NCBI GenBank assembly: GCA_900545655.1
Contig: UQZY01000045.1
Span: forward strand, 1-12,510
Source of the DNA: an uncultured Oscillospiraceae bacterium
GTDB lineage: Bacteria; Bacillota; Clostridia; Oscillospirales; Acutalibacteraceae
DNA: 12,510 nucleotides
Reading direction: 5' to 3'
The notes beneath the pieces are model-generated. The model searched no databases. It was not told the DNA's origin and saw nothing but the letters and a program-made list of their open reading frames with translations. Below, piece by piece: positions 6,248-12,510 of this stretch. Each line of letters begins with the position of its first letter. Position 1 is the first letter of the stretch. Position numbers and translations under genes: made by a program.

Positions 6248-7921
6248 ATGAGTGAAGAAATAAAAAACACGGGAAATTTTATACATGATTTTATTGATGA
6301 GGATTTGAAGGAAGGCGTATACGACCACGTTCAGACCCGTTTCCCGCCCGAGCCGAACGGATATCTTCATGTCGGACATGCAAAGGCGATATGTATAAAC
6401 TTTACAACCGCAAAAAAATACGGCGGTGTATGCAACTTAAGACTTGACGACACGAATCCCGGCAAGGAGGATGTCGAGTATGCCGAGTCTATAAGACATG
6501 ATATCGAGTGGCTTCTGGATGAGGAAATTCCATCGACACTCTATGCGTCAGATTATTTTGACTTTATGTATGAGTGTGCAATAAGACTTATAAAAAAAGG
6601 CAAAGCCTTTGTATGTGATCTCTCGCCCGATGAGATGAAGGAATACCGCGGAACTCTTAAGGAGCCCGGTAAAAACAGTCCGTACAGAGACAGAAGCGTT
6701 GAAGAGAACCTGAATTTGTTTGAGCGTATGACTAAGGGTGAATTTCCGGACGGCTCCAGAGTTCTCCGTGCAAAGATTGACATGAGCTCGCCGAATATCA
6801 ATATGAGAGATCCGGTTATCTACAGAATAGCTCATCTCTCTCATTACAGACAGGGCGATAAGTGGTGTGTTTATCCCATGTACGACTTTGCTCACCCTCT
6901 TGAGGACGCAAAGGAGGGTGTAACACATTCGCTTTGCTCACTTGAGTTTGAGAATCACAGACCTCTTTATGACTGGGTGCTCGATGAGTGTGAGGTTTCG
7001 GACGTGCTAGGGTGGCGCAGGCCGCGTCAGATAGAGTTTGCGAGACTTAACCTTAACTATTGCGTAACCTCAAAGCGTCGCTCACTTTACCTTGTAAACG
7101 GCGGTTATGTTGACGGATGGGATGATCCGCGCATGGTAACGATAAGCGGTATGCGCAGACGCGGCTTCCCTGCTGCCGCAATCCGTGATTTCTGCGATAG
7201 GATAGGCGTTTCAAAAGCGTACAGCGTTGTTGATTTCGGACTTCTTGAGGCCTGCGTCAGGGATAACCTGAACGCAAACGCACCCCGTGCAATGGCTGTA
7301 TTGCGCCCCCTTAAGGTTATCATTGACAACTATCCCGAGGGGCAGACGGAAGAACTTGAGGTGGAGTATCATCCCGACAAGCCGGAGCTCGGAACACGCA
7401 AGGTTACATTTGGCAGAGAGATATACGTTGAGCAGGACGACTTCATGGCGGAGCCCGTGAAAAAATATTTCCGACTCTTCCCCGGCAATGAAGTGAGACT
7501 AAAAGGCGCATATTTTATTACCTGTCAGAGCTATGAGCAGGATGAGGACAGACATATAACCTGTCTTCACTGCACATATGATCCTGCCTCCAAAGGCGGA
7601 AATTCACCTGACGGAAGGAAAGTAAGAGGTACAATTCACTGGGTTTGCGCAGAGGATGCAAAGCCTGTTGAGGTACGTCTTTACGACAGACTTTTCAATG
7701 TTGAAAACCCGTCGGATGACAGCAAGGAACTAAAAGAATACCTCAATCCGAATTCACTTGAAATACTGGACGGCGCTCTCCTTGAGGGAGGAATTGGAGA
7801 TCTCAAGGTCGGCGACACATTCCAGTTTATGAGAAAGGGTTATTATACGGTTGACAAAAACTCAACAGAGGATAAGATAATCTTTAACAGAACGGTAGAT
7901 TTAAACTCAAGCTGGAAATAA
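6248..7921 (+). CDS. glnS: Glutamine--tRNA ligase (GlnRS)
   Basis: Class I synthetase of 557 residues, close to the about 554 of the Escherichia coli enzyme. It attaches glutamine directly to tRNA-Gln. The motifs are the HIGH-type RFPPEPNGYLHVGHAK (31-46), LRLDDTNP (64-71), the GlnRS tract DFAHPLEDA, the GVTHSLCSLEFENHRPLYDW segment (about 224-243), and the KMSKS-type VTSKRR (273-278). The C-terminal two-barrel anticodon-binding region is full length. I chose ATG 6248, one base after the gltX stop, with GGAGAAG in the end of gltX as its ribosome binding site; the frame is open further upstream but that stretch lies inside gltX. Many Firmicutes lack GlnRS and use Glu-tRNA-Gln amidotransferase (GatCAB); the family is held to have spread into bacteria from eukaryotes. 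Coupling to gltX would keep the two synthetases balanced. Confidence 0.97.
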   Translation: MSEEIKNTGNFIHDFIDEDLKEGVYDHVQTRFPPEPNGYLHVGHAKAICINFTTAKKYGGVCNLRLDDTNPGKEDVEYAESIRHDIEWLLDEEIPSTLYASDYFDFMYECAIRLIKKGKAFVCDLSPDEMKEYRGTLKEPGKNSPYRDRSVEENLNLFERMTKGEFPDGSRVLRAKIDMSSPNINMRDPVIYRIAHLSHYRQGDKWCVYPMYDFAHPLEDAKEGVTHSLCSLEFENHRPLYDWVLDECEVSDVLGWRRPRQIEFARLNLNYCVTSKRRSLYLVNGGYVDGWDDPRMVTISGMRRRGFPAAAIRDFCDRIGVSKAYSVVDFGLLEACVRDNLNANAPRAMAVLRPLKVIIDNYPEGQTEELEVEYHPDKPELGTRKVTFGREIYVEQDDFMAEPVKKYFRLFPGNEVRLKGAYFITCQSYEQDEDRHITCLHCTYDPASKGGNSPDGRKVRGTIHWVCAEDAKPVEVRLYDRLFNVENPSDDSKELKEYLNPNSLEILDGALLEGGIGDLKVGDTFQFMRKGYYTVDKNSTEDKIIFNRTVDLNSSWK

Positions 7922-7955
7922 TCAAAAATTGAAAACAGGCAAAAGGTGAGGCAAA

Positions 7956-9242
7956 ATGGCAAAAAAACGTCGTATAGAAACAGCGTGTATACAGGGCGGT
8001 TATACTCCGAAAAACGGTGAGCCGCGCCAGATACCCATCATTCAGAGCACGACCTTCAAGTATGATACCGGAGAGGATATGGGCAAGCTTTTTGACCTGG
8101 AGGCATCCGGATATTTTTACTCGAGACTTCAGAATCCGACCTGTGATATGGTGGCCGCAAAAATTGCGGAGCTTGAGGGCGGGGCTGCTGCCATGCTGTT
8201 GAGCTCGGGCCAGGCCGCAAACTTTTTTGCGGTGTTCAATATTGCCGAATGCGGCTCCCATGTTGTCGCCTCAAACAGTATCTACGGAGGCACGTACAAC
8301 CTGTTTGCCGTAACGATGAAAAAGATGGGTATTGACTTTACGTTTGTTGACCCCGATTGCAGCGAGGAAGAGCTGAGTGCTGCATTTAAGCCAAACACTA
8401 AGGCTGTGTTCGGTGAGACTATCGCAAATCCGGCTCTCACCGTGCTGGATATCGAAAAATTCGCCAAGGTTGCACATGCGTACGGTATTCCGCTTATAGT
8501 TGACAATACTTTTGCCACGCCGATAAACTGCAGACCTATCGAATGGGGAGCGGATATCGTAACTCATTCAACAACAAAATATATGGACGGACACGGTGCG
8601 ACGGTAGGTGGCTGTATCGTCGATTCCGGAAGGTTTGATTGGGCCGCACACCCTGATAAGTTCCCGGGTCTTTGTACACCGGATGAAAGTTATCATGGTG
8701 TGACATATACCGAGCGCTTCGGCAGGGAGGGTGCTTTTATCACAAAAGCTACTGTTCAGCTTATGCGCGACTTCGGTTCTGTTCAGTCTCCGCATGATGC
8801 ATTTCTCCTTAACATGGGGCTTGAAAGCCTCTCCGTAAGGATGGCACGTCACTGCGAAAATGCACAGGCGATTGCGGAATTTCTCGAAAAATCCGACAAG
8901 GTAGCATGGGTGAATTATCCCGGACTTATCGGTAACATGTACTATGAACTTGCAAAAAAATATATGCCTCACGGCACCTGCGGAGTCGTAAGCTTCGGAG
9001 TGAAGGGCGGAAGAGAGGCTGCCGAGAAGTTTATGCGCGCCCTTGAGGTTGCCGCAATAGAAACACATGTTGCGGACGCGCGTACATGCTGCCTTCATCC
9101 GGCTTCCACCACTCACAGACAGATGAGCGAGGAGGAGCTTACAGCTGCCGGAGTACCCTCGGATCTCGTCCGTTTTTCCTGCGGTATAGAGAACGTGAAC
9201 GACCTTATTGAAGACATACAAAATGCACTTGACCATGTTTAA
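7956..9242 (+). CDS. metY: O-acetylhomoserine sulfhydrylase / aminocarboxypropyltransferase
   Basis: Cytoplasmic PLP enzyme of the Cys/Met metabolism family, 428 residues, the usual length of the MetY subgroup (cystathionine synthases/lyases are nearer 380-400). It makes homocysteine from O-acetylhomoserine and sulfide. Visible features are YSRLQNPT (55-62), the cofactor-phosphate loop SSGQAA (83-88), Asp183 in VDNTFATP pairing with the PLP pyridine nitrogen, and the Schiff-base lysine Lys208 in THSTTKYMDGHG. The MetY-type insertion around residues 220-250 (FPGLCTPDESYHGVTY) separates it from MetB/MetC. ATG 7956 has AAGGTGAGG upstream. It lies 34 bases after glnS and 16 bases before metA, the gene for the enzyme that makes its substrate, so the assignment to methionine synthesis is well supported. 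Confidence 0.93.
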   Translation: MAKKRRIETACIQGGYTPKNGEPRQIPIIQSTTFKYDTGEDMGKLFDLEASGYFYSRLQNPTCDMVAAKIAELEGGAAAMLLSSGQAANFFAVFNIAECGSHVVASNSIYGGTYNLFAVTMKKMGIDFTFVDPDCSEEELSAAFKPNTKAVFGETIANPALTVLDIEKFAKVAHAYGIPLIVDNTFATPINCRPIEWGADIVTHSTTKYMDGHGATVGGCIVDSGRFDWAAHPDKFPGLCTPDESYHGVTYTERFGREGAFITKATVQLMRDFGSVQSPHDAFLLNMGLESLSVRMARHCENAQAIAEFLEKSDKVAWVNYPGLIGNMYYELAKKYMPHGTCGVVSFGVKGGREAAEKFMRALEVAAIETHVADARTCCLHPASTTHRQMSEEELTAAGVPSDLVRFSCGIENVNDLIEDIQNALDHV

Positions 9243-9258
9243 AAAGAGGTAATTCAAG

Positions 9259-10188
9259 ATGCCTATTAAAATCCCGACAGACCTTCCGGCTAAGAAGGTT
9301 CTTAACTCTGAAAATATATTCGTCATGACCGAGACGAGAGCGGGTAAGCAGGATATACGTCCGCTTAAAATTCTTCTTCTTAACCTCATGCCGAAAAAGA
9401 TTGAGACGGAGACGCAGCTTTGCAGGCTACTCGGAAATACTCCTCTTCAGGTGGAGCTTGAACTTGTAATGATGAGCACGCACGTGGCAAGGAATACATC
9501 GCAAGACCATATGCTCGCGTTTTATAAGACTTTTCCGGAGATAAAGGATAAGAACTTTGACGGAATGATAATAACCGGAGCGCCGGTTGAACAGATGCCG
9601 TTTGAAGAGGTCGAGTACTGGAATGAGCTCTGTGAAATAATGGAGTGGAGTAAAACTCATGTCTGGTCAACATTTCATATATGCTGGGGAGCGCAGGCAG
9701 GTCTTTACTATCACTACGGTATAAAGAAGCATGATCTTCCCGAAAAGCTCTTCGGGGTTTTTCCTCACAGGGTTGAAAAGAAAAACTCCATGCTTTTCAG
9801 GGGCTTTGATGACACGTTCATGGTTCCGCAATCAAGACATACAACGGTTGACCGTGCCGACATAGAGGCGGTTCCCGAACTCAAGATACTTGCGTCTTCA
9901 AAGGAAGCAGGTGTTTATGCTATCTCGATAAAAAAGGGTCGCCAGATATTCATAACCGGGCACTCCGAATATGATGCGGACACTCTTTACAACGAGTACA
10001 AGCGCGACCTCGATGCAGGAAAACCCATCAGTGAGCCCGTTAATTATTTTCCGGACGGTAAGGCTACACCGAAGCCCCCGGTTACATGGCGTTCAAGCGC
10101 AAACCTTCTTTACTCAAACTGGCTTAATTATTTTGTTTATCAGAATACTCCGTATGATATCGATGCAATCAGAAAAAGTCAGCTGTAA
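9259..10188 (+). CDS. metA: Homoserine O-acetyltransferase, MetA type
   Basis: The 309-residue protein is a full-length member of the MetA (homoserine O-acyltransferase) family, glutamine-amidotransferase-like fold. The catalytic residues are in place: Cys142 in HICWGAQA (140-147), His235 and Glu237 in TGHSEYD (233-239). Residue 111 is Glu in GAPVEQMPFEEV. In this family Glu at 111 is known to favour acetyl-CoA and Gly succinyl-CoA, so the enzyme should make O-acetylhomoserine, the substrate of the neighbouring MetY. The start ATG 9259 has AAGAGGT 9 bases before it. It is last in the gltX-glnS-metY-metA run and is followed by a strong terminator. No S-box (SAM) or other methionine leader is seen before metY or metA, so control may be at the gltX promoter. 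Confidence 0.96.
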   Translation: MPIKIPTDLPAKKVLNSENIFVMTETRAGKQDIRPLKILLLNLMPKKIETETQLCRLLGNTPLQVELELVMMSTHVARNTSQDHMLAFYKTFPEIKDKNFDGMIITGAPVEQMPFEEVEYWNELCEIMEWSKTHVWSTFHICWGAQAGLYYHYGIKKHDLPEKLFGVFPHRVEKKNSMLFRGFDDTFMVPQSRHTTVDRADIEAVPELKILASSKEAGVYAISIKKGRQIFITGHSEYDADTLYNEYKRDLDAGKPISEPVNYFPDGKATPKPPVTWRSSANLLYSNWLNYFVYQNTPYDIDAIRKSQL

Positions 10189-10210
10189 AAATTTTTTAAT
10201 CAAACCGAAA

Positions 10211-10252
10211 TAAGAAGCAGCAGTTTTGATAAACCGCTGCTTCTTATTTTTT
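10211..10252 (+). terminator. Strong intrinsic terminator of the gltX-metA operon
   Basis: TAAGAAGCAGC (10211-10221) pairs perfectly with GCTGCTTCTTA (10236-10246). After one A-C mismatch GTTT (10223-10226) pairs with AAAC (10231-10234), with a 4-base loop TGAT. Six T's follow (10247-10252). It is 22 bases after the metA stop. Confidence 0.93.
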
Positions 10253-10268
10253 GTAGTCCGTAAAATAA

Positions 10269-10286
10269 TTTTTGATATATCAAAAA
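10269..10286. repeat. 18-bp perfect palindrome between two terminators
   Basis: TTTTTGATATATCAAAAA reads the same on both strands. It sits 16 bases after the T run of the metA terminator and 9 bases before the glycosylase terminator hairpin. It could be an operator-like site, a spare terminator element or chance in AT-rich DNA. Confidence 0.5.
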
Positions 10287-10295
10287 GGGCAAAAT

Positions 10296-10329
10296 AAAAG
10301 CAATGGAATGTGAAATCCACTGCTTTTTT
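10296..10329 (-). terminator. Terminator of the uracil-DNA glycosylase gene, possibly bidirectional
   Basis: AAAAGCA (10296-10302) and TGCTTTT (10321-10327) pair. Inside them TGGA (10304-10307) pairs with TCCA (10316-10319) after one A-C mismatch, leaving an 8-base loop. On the minus strand the stem is followed by TTTTATTTT; on the plus strand by TTTTTT. It starts 2 bases after the glycosylase stop and would also back up the metA terminator. Confidence 0.8.
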
Positions 10330-10331
10330 AA

Positions 10332-10904
10332 CTATGCCTGCTGCTCCTTTAGTTCGTCAAGCTTCATGCGCAGCTTTTTGAAGTCATCATCGGCGAGGGG
10401 CTTGTTGTTCGGGTTGCGAAGAAGAGCCGCCGGATGGAAGGTTCCCATCATGAGGATTCCCCCTTTTTGTATGAATTCTCCGTGCTGCTTTGTGACCTTG
10501 AAGTCCGGACTTATGAGGCGCTGCGCGGAGATTCGCCCGAGGCATACAATTATCTTCGGGCGTATGAATTTGTATTGCTCACGAAGCCAGTTTATGCATA
10601 CCTCCTGCTCATCCGGCTGCGGGTCTCTGTTCTGCGGAGGTCTGCACTTGACCATGTTGGAGATATATATGTTTTCCTTTCTCGAAAGTCCTATTTCAAG
10701 AAGCATACGGTCAAGCAGCTGACCGGAACGACCCACAAAGGGCTCGCCCTGAAGGTCCTCGTTCTCGCCCGGTCCCTCGCCGACGAACATGACGTCCGCA
10801 TGCGGGTTTCCGACACCGAAAACAAGATTTGTTCTGGTTTCACCGAGTCTGCATTTATTACACTGTTCACACTCCGCACGGAGCTCTTCAAAGCTGTTAT
10901 ACAA
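10332..10904 (-). CDS. Uracil-DNA glycosylase, family 4 (iron-sulfur type)
   Basis: The 190-residue protein removes uracil from DNA, starting base-excision repair. It shows the family 4/5 motifs GEGPGENEDLQGEPFVGRSGQLLD (about 42-65) and MVKCRPPQNRDP (84-95). The second active-site motif HPAALLRNP, on the last third, gives the DNA-binding loop. Four cysteines sit where the [4Fe-4S] ligands do: Cys15 and Cys18 in CNKC near the N-terminus, Cys87 in VKCRPP and Cys103 in EVCINW. Family 4 enzymes were first known from thermophiles but are frequent in Clostridia. The frame runs upstream only to a stop six codons before residue 1; the TTG at 10904 is the only usual start codon available, with AAAGGTG about 9 bases ahead, so a TTG start is likely. 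It has its own promoter and is divergent from hypB. Confidence 0.92.
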   Translation of the reverse strand: MYNSFEELRAECEQCNKCRLGETRTNLVFGVGNPHADVMFVGEGPGENEDLQGEPFVGRSGQLLDRMLLEIGLSRKENIYISNMVKCRPPQNRDPQPDEQEVCINWLREQYKFIRPKIIVCLGRISAQRLISPDFKVTKQHGEFIQKGGILMMGTFHPAALLRNPNNKPLADDDFKKLRMKLDELKEQQA

Positions 10905-10936
10905 TTCAATCGCACCTTTATTTCATGATGAGTTTT

Positions 10937-10966
10937 ATTATAACGTATTATACATCGCTCGGGCAA
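10937..10966 (-). promoter_or_regulatory. Probable promoter of the uracil-DNA glycosylase gene
   Basis: On the minus strand TTGCCC (10966-10961) and TATAAT (10942-10937) are 18 bases apart, about 33 bases before the TTG start. A second TATAAT lies 4 bases upstream of the first, but without a fitting -35. Confidence 0.65.
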
Positions 10967-10975
10967 GTATACTTG
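10964..10975. repeat. 12-bp palindrome between the divergent glycosylase and hypB promoters
   Basis: CAAGTATACTTG is a perfect inverted repeat that overlaps the -35 box of the glycosylase promoter (10961-10966) and ends 16 bases before the hypB -35. Its position would suit an operator, but no regulator is encoded nearby. Confidence 0.4.
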
Positions 10976-10991
10976 TACTCTTTTTTCGCAA

Positions 10992-11020
10992 TTGACGATG
11001 TATTTTTATAATGCTACAAT
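10992..11020 (+). promoter_or_regulatory. Probable sigma-A promoter of hypB
   Basis: TTGACG (10992-10997) and TACAAT (11015-11020) with a 17-base spacer, 51 bases before the GTG start. It lies 25 bases from the -35 of the divergent glycosylase promoter. Confidence 0.75.
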
Positions 11021-11071
11021 CTACTGTGACTTTAAGTGAAATGACAGCTTTATCTGAAAGGACGGATTACA

Positions 11072-11710
11072 GTGGAGGATAAAAAATACAGAATTATCGA
11101 GATAAAAGAGAATATTTTCGCCGACAATAACAAGGACGCGGATGTACTTCGTGCAGAACTGAAAAAGCGCGGCACGTTTTTTCTGAATATCATGTCCTCT
11201 CCGGGAAGCGGAAAGACCACAACTCTGACGCAGATTATTCCGCGTCTTGCGGATAAGTACAAGATAGGCGTAATGGAAGCGGATATCGACAGTGACGTTG
11301 ACGCGGCAACCATAACAAGCATAGGTGCAAAGGCTATTCAGCTCCATACCGGCGGTATGTGTCATCTTACAGCCGAGATGACAAGACAGGGCATAGAGGG
11401 TATCGGGGACGAGGATTTTGATTTTCTCATTCTTGAAAATGTGGGAAATCTCGTTTGCCCCGCGGAGTTTGACACCGGCTCAGTAAAAAATCTTACCATA
11501 CTCAGTGTTCCCGAGGGAGATGACAAGCCTCTCAAGTATCCGCTTATGTATCAGGTGTCGGATCTCCTTGTCATAAATAAGATTGATGTCGCACCTTATT
11601 TTACCTTTGACATTGAAAAGTGTAAGGCAAACGCAAAAATGCGTAATCCGGATATTGATATCATCCCTATTTCCGCGAAAACAGGCGAGGGCGTGGATGA
11701 GCTCGTTGCT
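11072..11710 (+). CDS. hypB: Hydrogenase/urease nickel-incorporation GTPase HypB, last few residues replaced by foreign DNA
   Basis: HypB is a cytoplasmic SIMIBI GTPase that, with HypA, inserts nickel into [NiFe]-hydrogenase (and in some species urease). Visible are the P-loop SPGSGKTTTL (about 43-52), the switch segment EADIDSDVDAATI, and the metal-site Cys-His in GGMCHL (about 94-99). ENVGNLVCP (about 122-130), the guanine-specificity motif NKID (about 170-173) and SAKTGEGVDELVA (to residue 213) follow. HypB is usually about 215-220 residues without a His-rich extension, so nearly all of it is here; only the final helix is lost. The GTG start at 11072 follows AAAGGA. The N-terminal Cys-rich or His-rich metal-storage segments of some HypB are absent, and no hypA lies next to it. 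After 11710 the same frame stays open to 12109, but that stretch is the shadow of cobD on the other strand. Confidence 0.93.
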
Positions 11711-11956
11711 TCCGTTGCCGAAGGCGAAGCGGCCGGCGGGCAGGCCGTATCGGCGTGCCGCAGCGGCAAGGGCCTCCTCGGCGTTGGGCGAAGGGTAGGC
11801 CGCGAGGCCCGTATTCGCCCTGACCAGCGCGGCACGGAGGAACTCCGGCGCGCCTTCGGGGCGGACGTTTACGCTGAAATCAAGCAGGGACGCGGGATCG
11901 CGCTTGGACACCGACGCCATGGCGAGAAGGTCGCCGCCGTGTGCATCGAGCTTCAT
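11684..11956 (-). pseudogene. cobD: Threonine-phosphate decarboxylase CobD, N-terminal fragment, cut by the join to hypB
   Basis: About 91 residues resemble the start of the PLP-dependent CobD/histidinol-phosphate aminotransferase family. HGGDLL (about 6-11) is followed by LLDFSVNVRPEG (about 24-35), AYPSPNAEEALAAAARRYGLP, and FGNGSNELIHALA at the break. CobD decarboxylates L-threonine phosphate to (R)-1-amino-2-propanol phosphate for the nucleotide loop of cobalamin. The PLP lysine would lie in the missing part. The start ATG at 11956 overlaps the stop of the upstream gene as ATGA, with GAGG about 7 bases before it. Base composition is far richer in G+C than the rest of the window, with Gly/Ala/Arg-rich codon use, so the DNA is from another organism. 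HisC-like aminotransferase is the alternative, but the HGG...DFSVN start favours CobD. Confidence 0.75.
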
Positions 11957-12510
11957 AAGGAACCTCGTTCTGTTGTGGAAATGGGTGCGCCCCCGCCGGG
12001 ACGGATGGGGATACCGTTTTTTTCGGCGGACAGTGCGGCGAGGATACAGGCGGCGCAGTCTTCGGGGCTGGTCGTGTCCACCGCCATCTGGTTGGGCAGG
12101 GGGAGGTGAATGTGCCGGGCCTGCCGCTGGGCGTGCGGCCAGTCAGGGGAACGGTCGGAACGTCCGGACTCGCGCTTCCGCAGTTCCTCGTCGTCGCAGA
12201 GCACCTGGACGGACAGCAGGGGGATGGCTTCCAGCCTCCCAAGCAGATCCTCGATCCATCCGGGATCCTCGCCGATGACATGGTCGACGATGGTCCATGC
12301 TCCGGCTTTCGCCGCCGCCGCGACTCCCGCGTGAAACGTTTCGATGAAGGGCAGGCCGGTCCGTTCGAGGCCGGCGAGGACCGATTCATGGCCGCCTGTG
12401 GCCGAACGCAGCAGCTGGTCGATGGACAGCATGAGGCTGCATATGCCGTGCATGGCGTACAGCCTATCCCGCAGGGCTTTGGCCAGCGTCGTTTTCCCGG
12501 CGCTTGACGG
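11953..12510 (-). CDS. Chloramphenicol-phosphotransferase-like P-loop kinase (5' end outside the window)
   Basis: The frame is open at the right edge and lacks its first few codons. It begins with PSSAGKTTLA, the Walker A loop of the chloramphenicol phosphotransferase (CPT) family, then LMLSIDQLL, AGAWTIVDHVIGE and VQVLCDDEELRKRE. The family's arginine-rich lid segment follows (SGRSDRSPDWPHAQ), then ARHIHLPLP and MAVDTTSPEDCAACIL. About 185 codons are present. Known CPT-family proteins phosphorylate small-molecule hydroxyls; most members have unknown substrates. Its stop overlaps the ATG of cobD (ATGA), so the two are translationally coupled, which suggests a shared pathway rather than drug resistance. 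The region is high in G+C (44 of 60 bases in 12121-12180). The gene belongs to the foreign right arm, not to the core. Confidence 0.75.
   Translation of the reverse strand, partial: PSSAGKTTLAKALRDRLYAMHGICSLMLSIDQLLRSATGGHESVLAGLERTGLPFIETFHAGVAAAAKAGAWTIVDHVIGEDPGWIEDLLGRLEAIPLLSVQVLCDDEELRKRESGRSDRSPDWPHAQRQARHIHLPLPNQMAVDTTSPEDCAACILAALSAEKNGIPIRPGGGAPISTTERGSL

Noticed and set aside
8568..9389. Minus-strand open frame of about 273 codons across metY
   Set aside because: Antisense to the well-formed metY and into metA; the translation is Cys/Arg/Ser-rich without domain features.
11711..12109. Extension of HypB by about 130 residues on the plus strand to a stop at 12109
   Set aside because: High G+C leaves several frames open here. 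The minus strand has good CobD and CPT-family protein sequence with an ATGA overlap, while the plus-strand extension (Gly/Arg/Ala-rich) resembles no HypB tail.
12106..12507. Plus-strand open frame of 133 codons at the right edge
   Set aside because: It is the antisense shadow of the CPT-like kinase in G+C-rich DNA and carries no recognisable motif.
11953..12510. Antibiotic (chloramphenicol) resistance gene
   Set aside because: The family match is to CPT-like proteins in general. Coupling to cobD and the absence of mobile-element marks argue for a metabolic kinase; drug inactivation cannot be claimed from sequence.

Overview
The window reads as a roughly 11.3 kb core from a moderate-G+C Clostridia-type bacterium, most like a gut or rumen Lachnospiraceae. 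This rests on the ECF-type sigma/anti-sigma pair, the protein signatures, strong AGGAG-type ribosome binding sites, and about 47% G+C in one hand-counted line at 11221-11280. The core is flanked by two abrupt chimeric joins. At the left end an internal piece of a glycoside hydrolase family 3 (GH3) beta-glucosidase runs in frame into the C-terminal domain of ribosomal protein L7/L12 (switch at about 366-395). At the right end the hydrogenase/urease nickel GTPase gene hypB runs, within 11684-11710, into opposite-strand DNA of much higher G+C (44 of 60 in the line at 12121-12180). That DNA carries a cobalamin-pathway CobD decarboxylase and a chloramphenicol-phosphotransferase-like kinase. Both joins sit on short words that fit both genes, which points to assembly or amplification chimeras rather than biology.

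Layout of the core: the rplL 3' end and its terminator (378-657); on the minus strand a sigma factor with a translationally coupled single-pass membrane anti-sigma factor (1942-675) and a tyrosine-phosphatase-type enzyme (2770-2015); divergently, an FAD-dependent oxidoreductase (2908-4275) with a terminator; a leader with a near-consensus promoter; then an apparent four-gene operon gltX-glnS-metY-metA (4588-10188) with a strong terminator. Next come a convergent minus-strand family 4 uracil-DNA glycosylase (10904-10332) and divergently hypB (from 11072).

The operon joins glutamyl- and glutaminyl-tRNA synthetases to two methionine-pathway enzymes. MetA has Glu at position 111, the known determinant of acetyl-CoA use, and MetY is of the O-acetylhomoserine sulfhydrylase type, so together they would convert homoserine to homocysteine via O-acetylhomoserine. 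GlnRS next to GluRS implies direct charging of tRNA-Gln. I see no CRISPR array, transposase, tRNA or rRNA. The only candidate for something new is the coupled kinase-cobD pair at the far right, which appears to come from a different organism.
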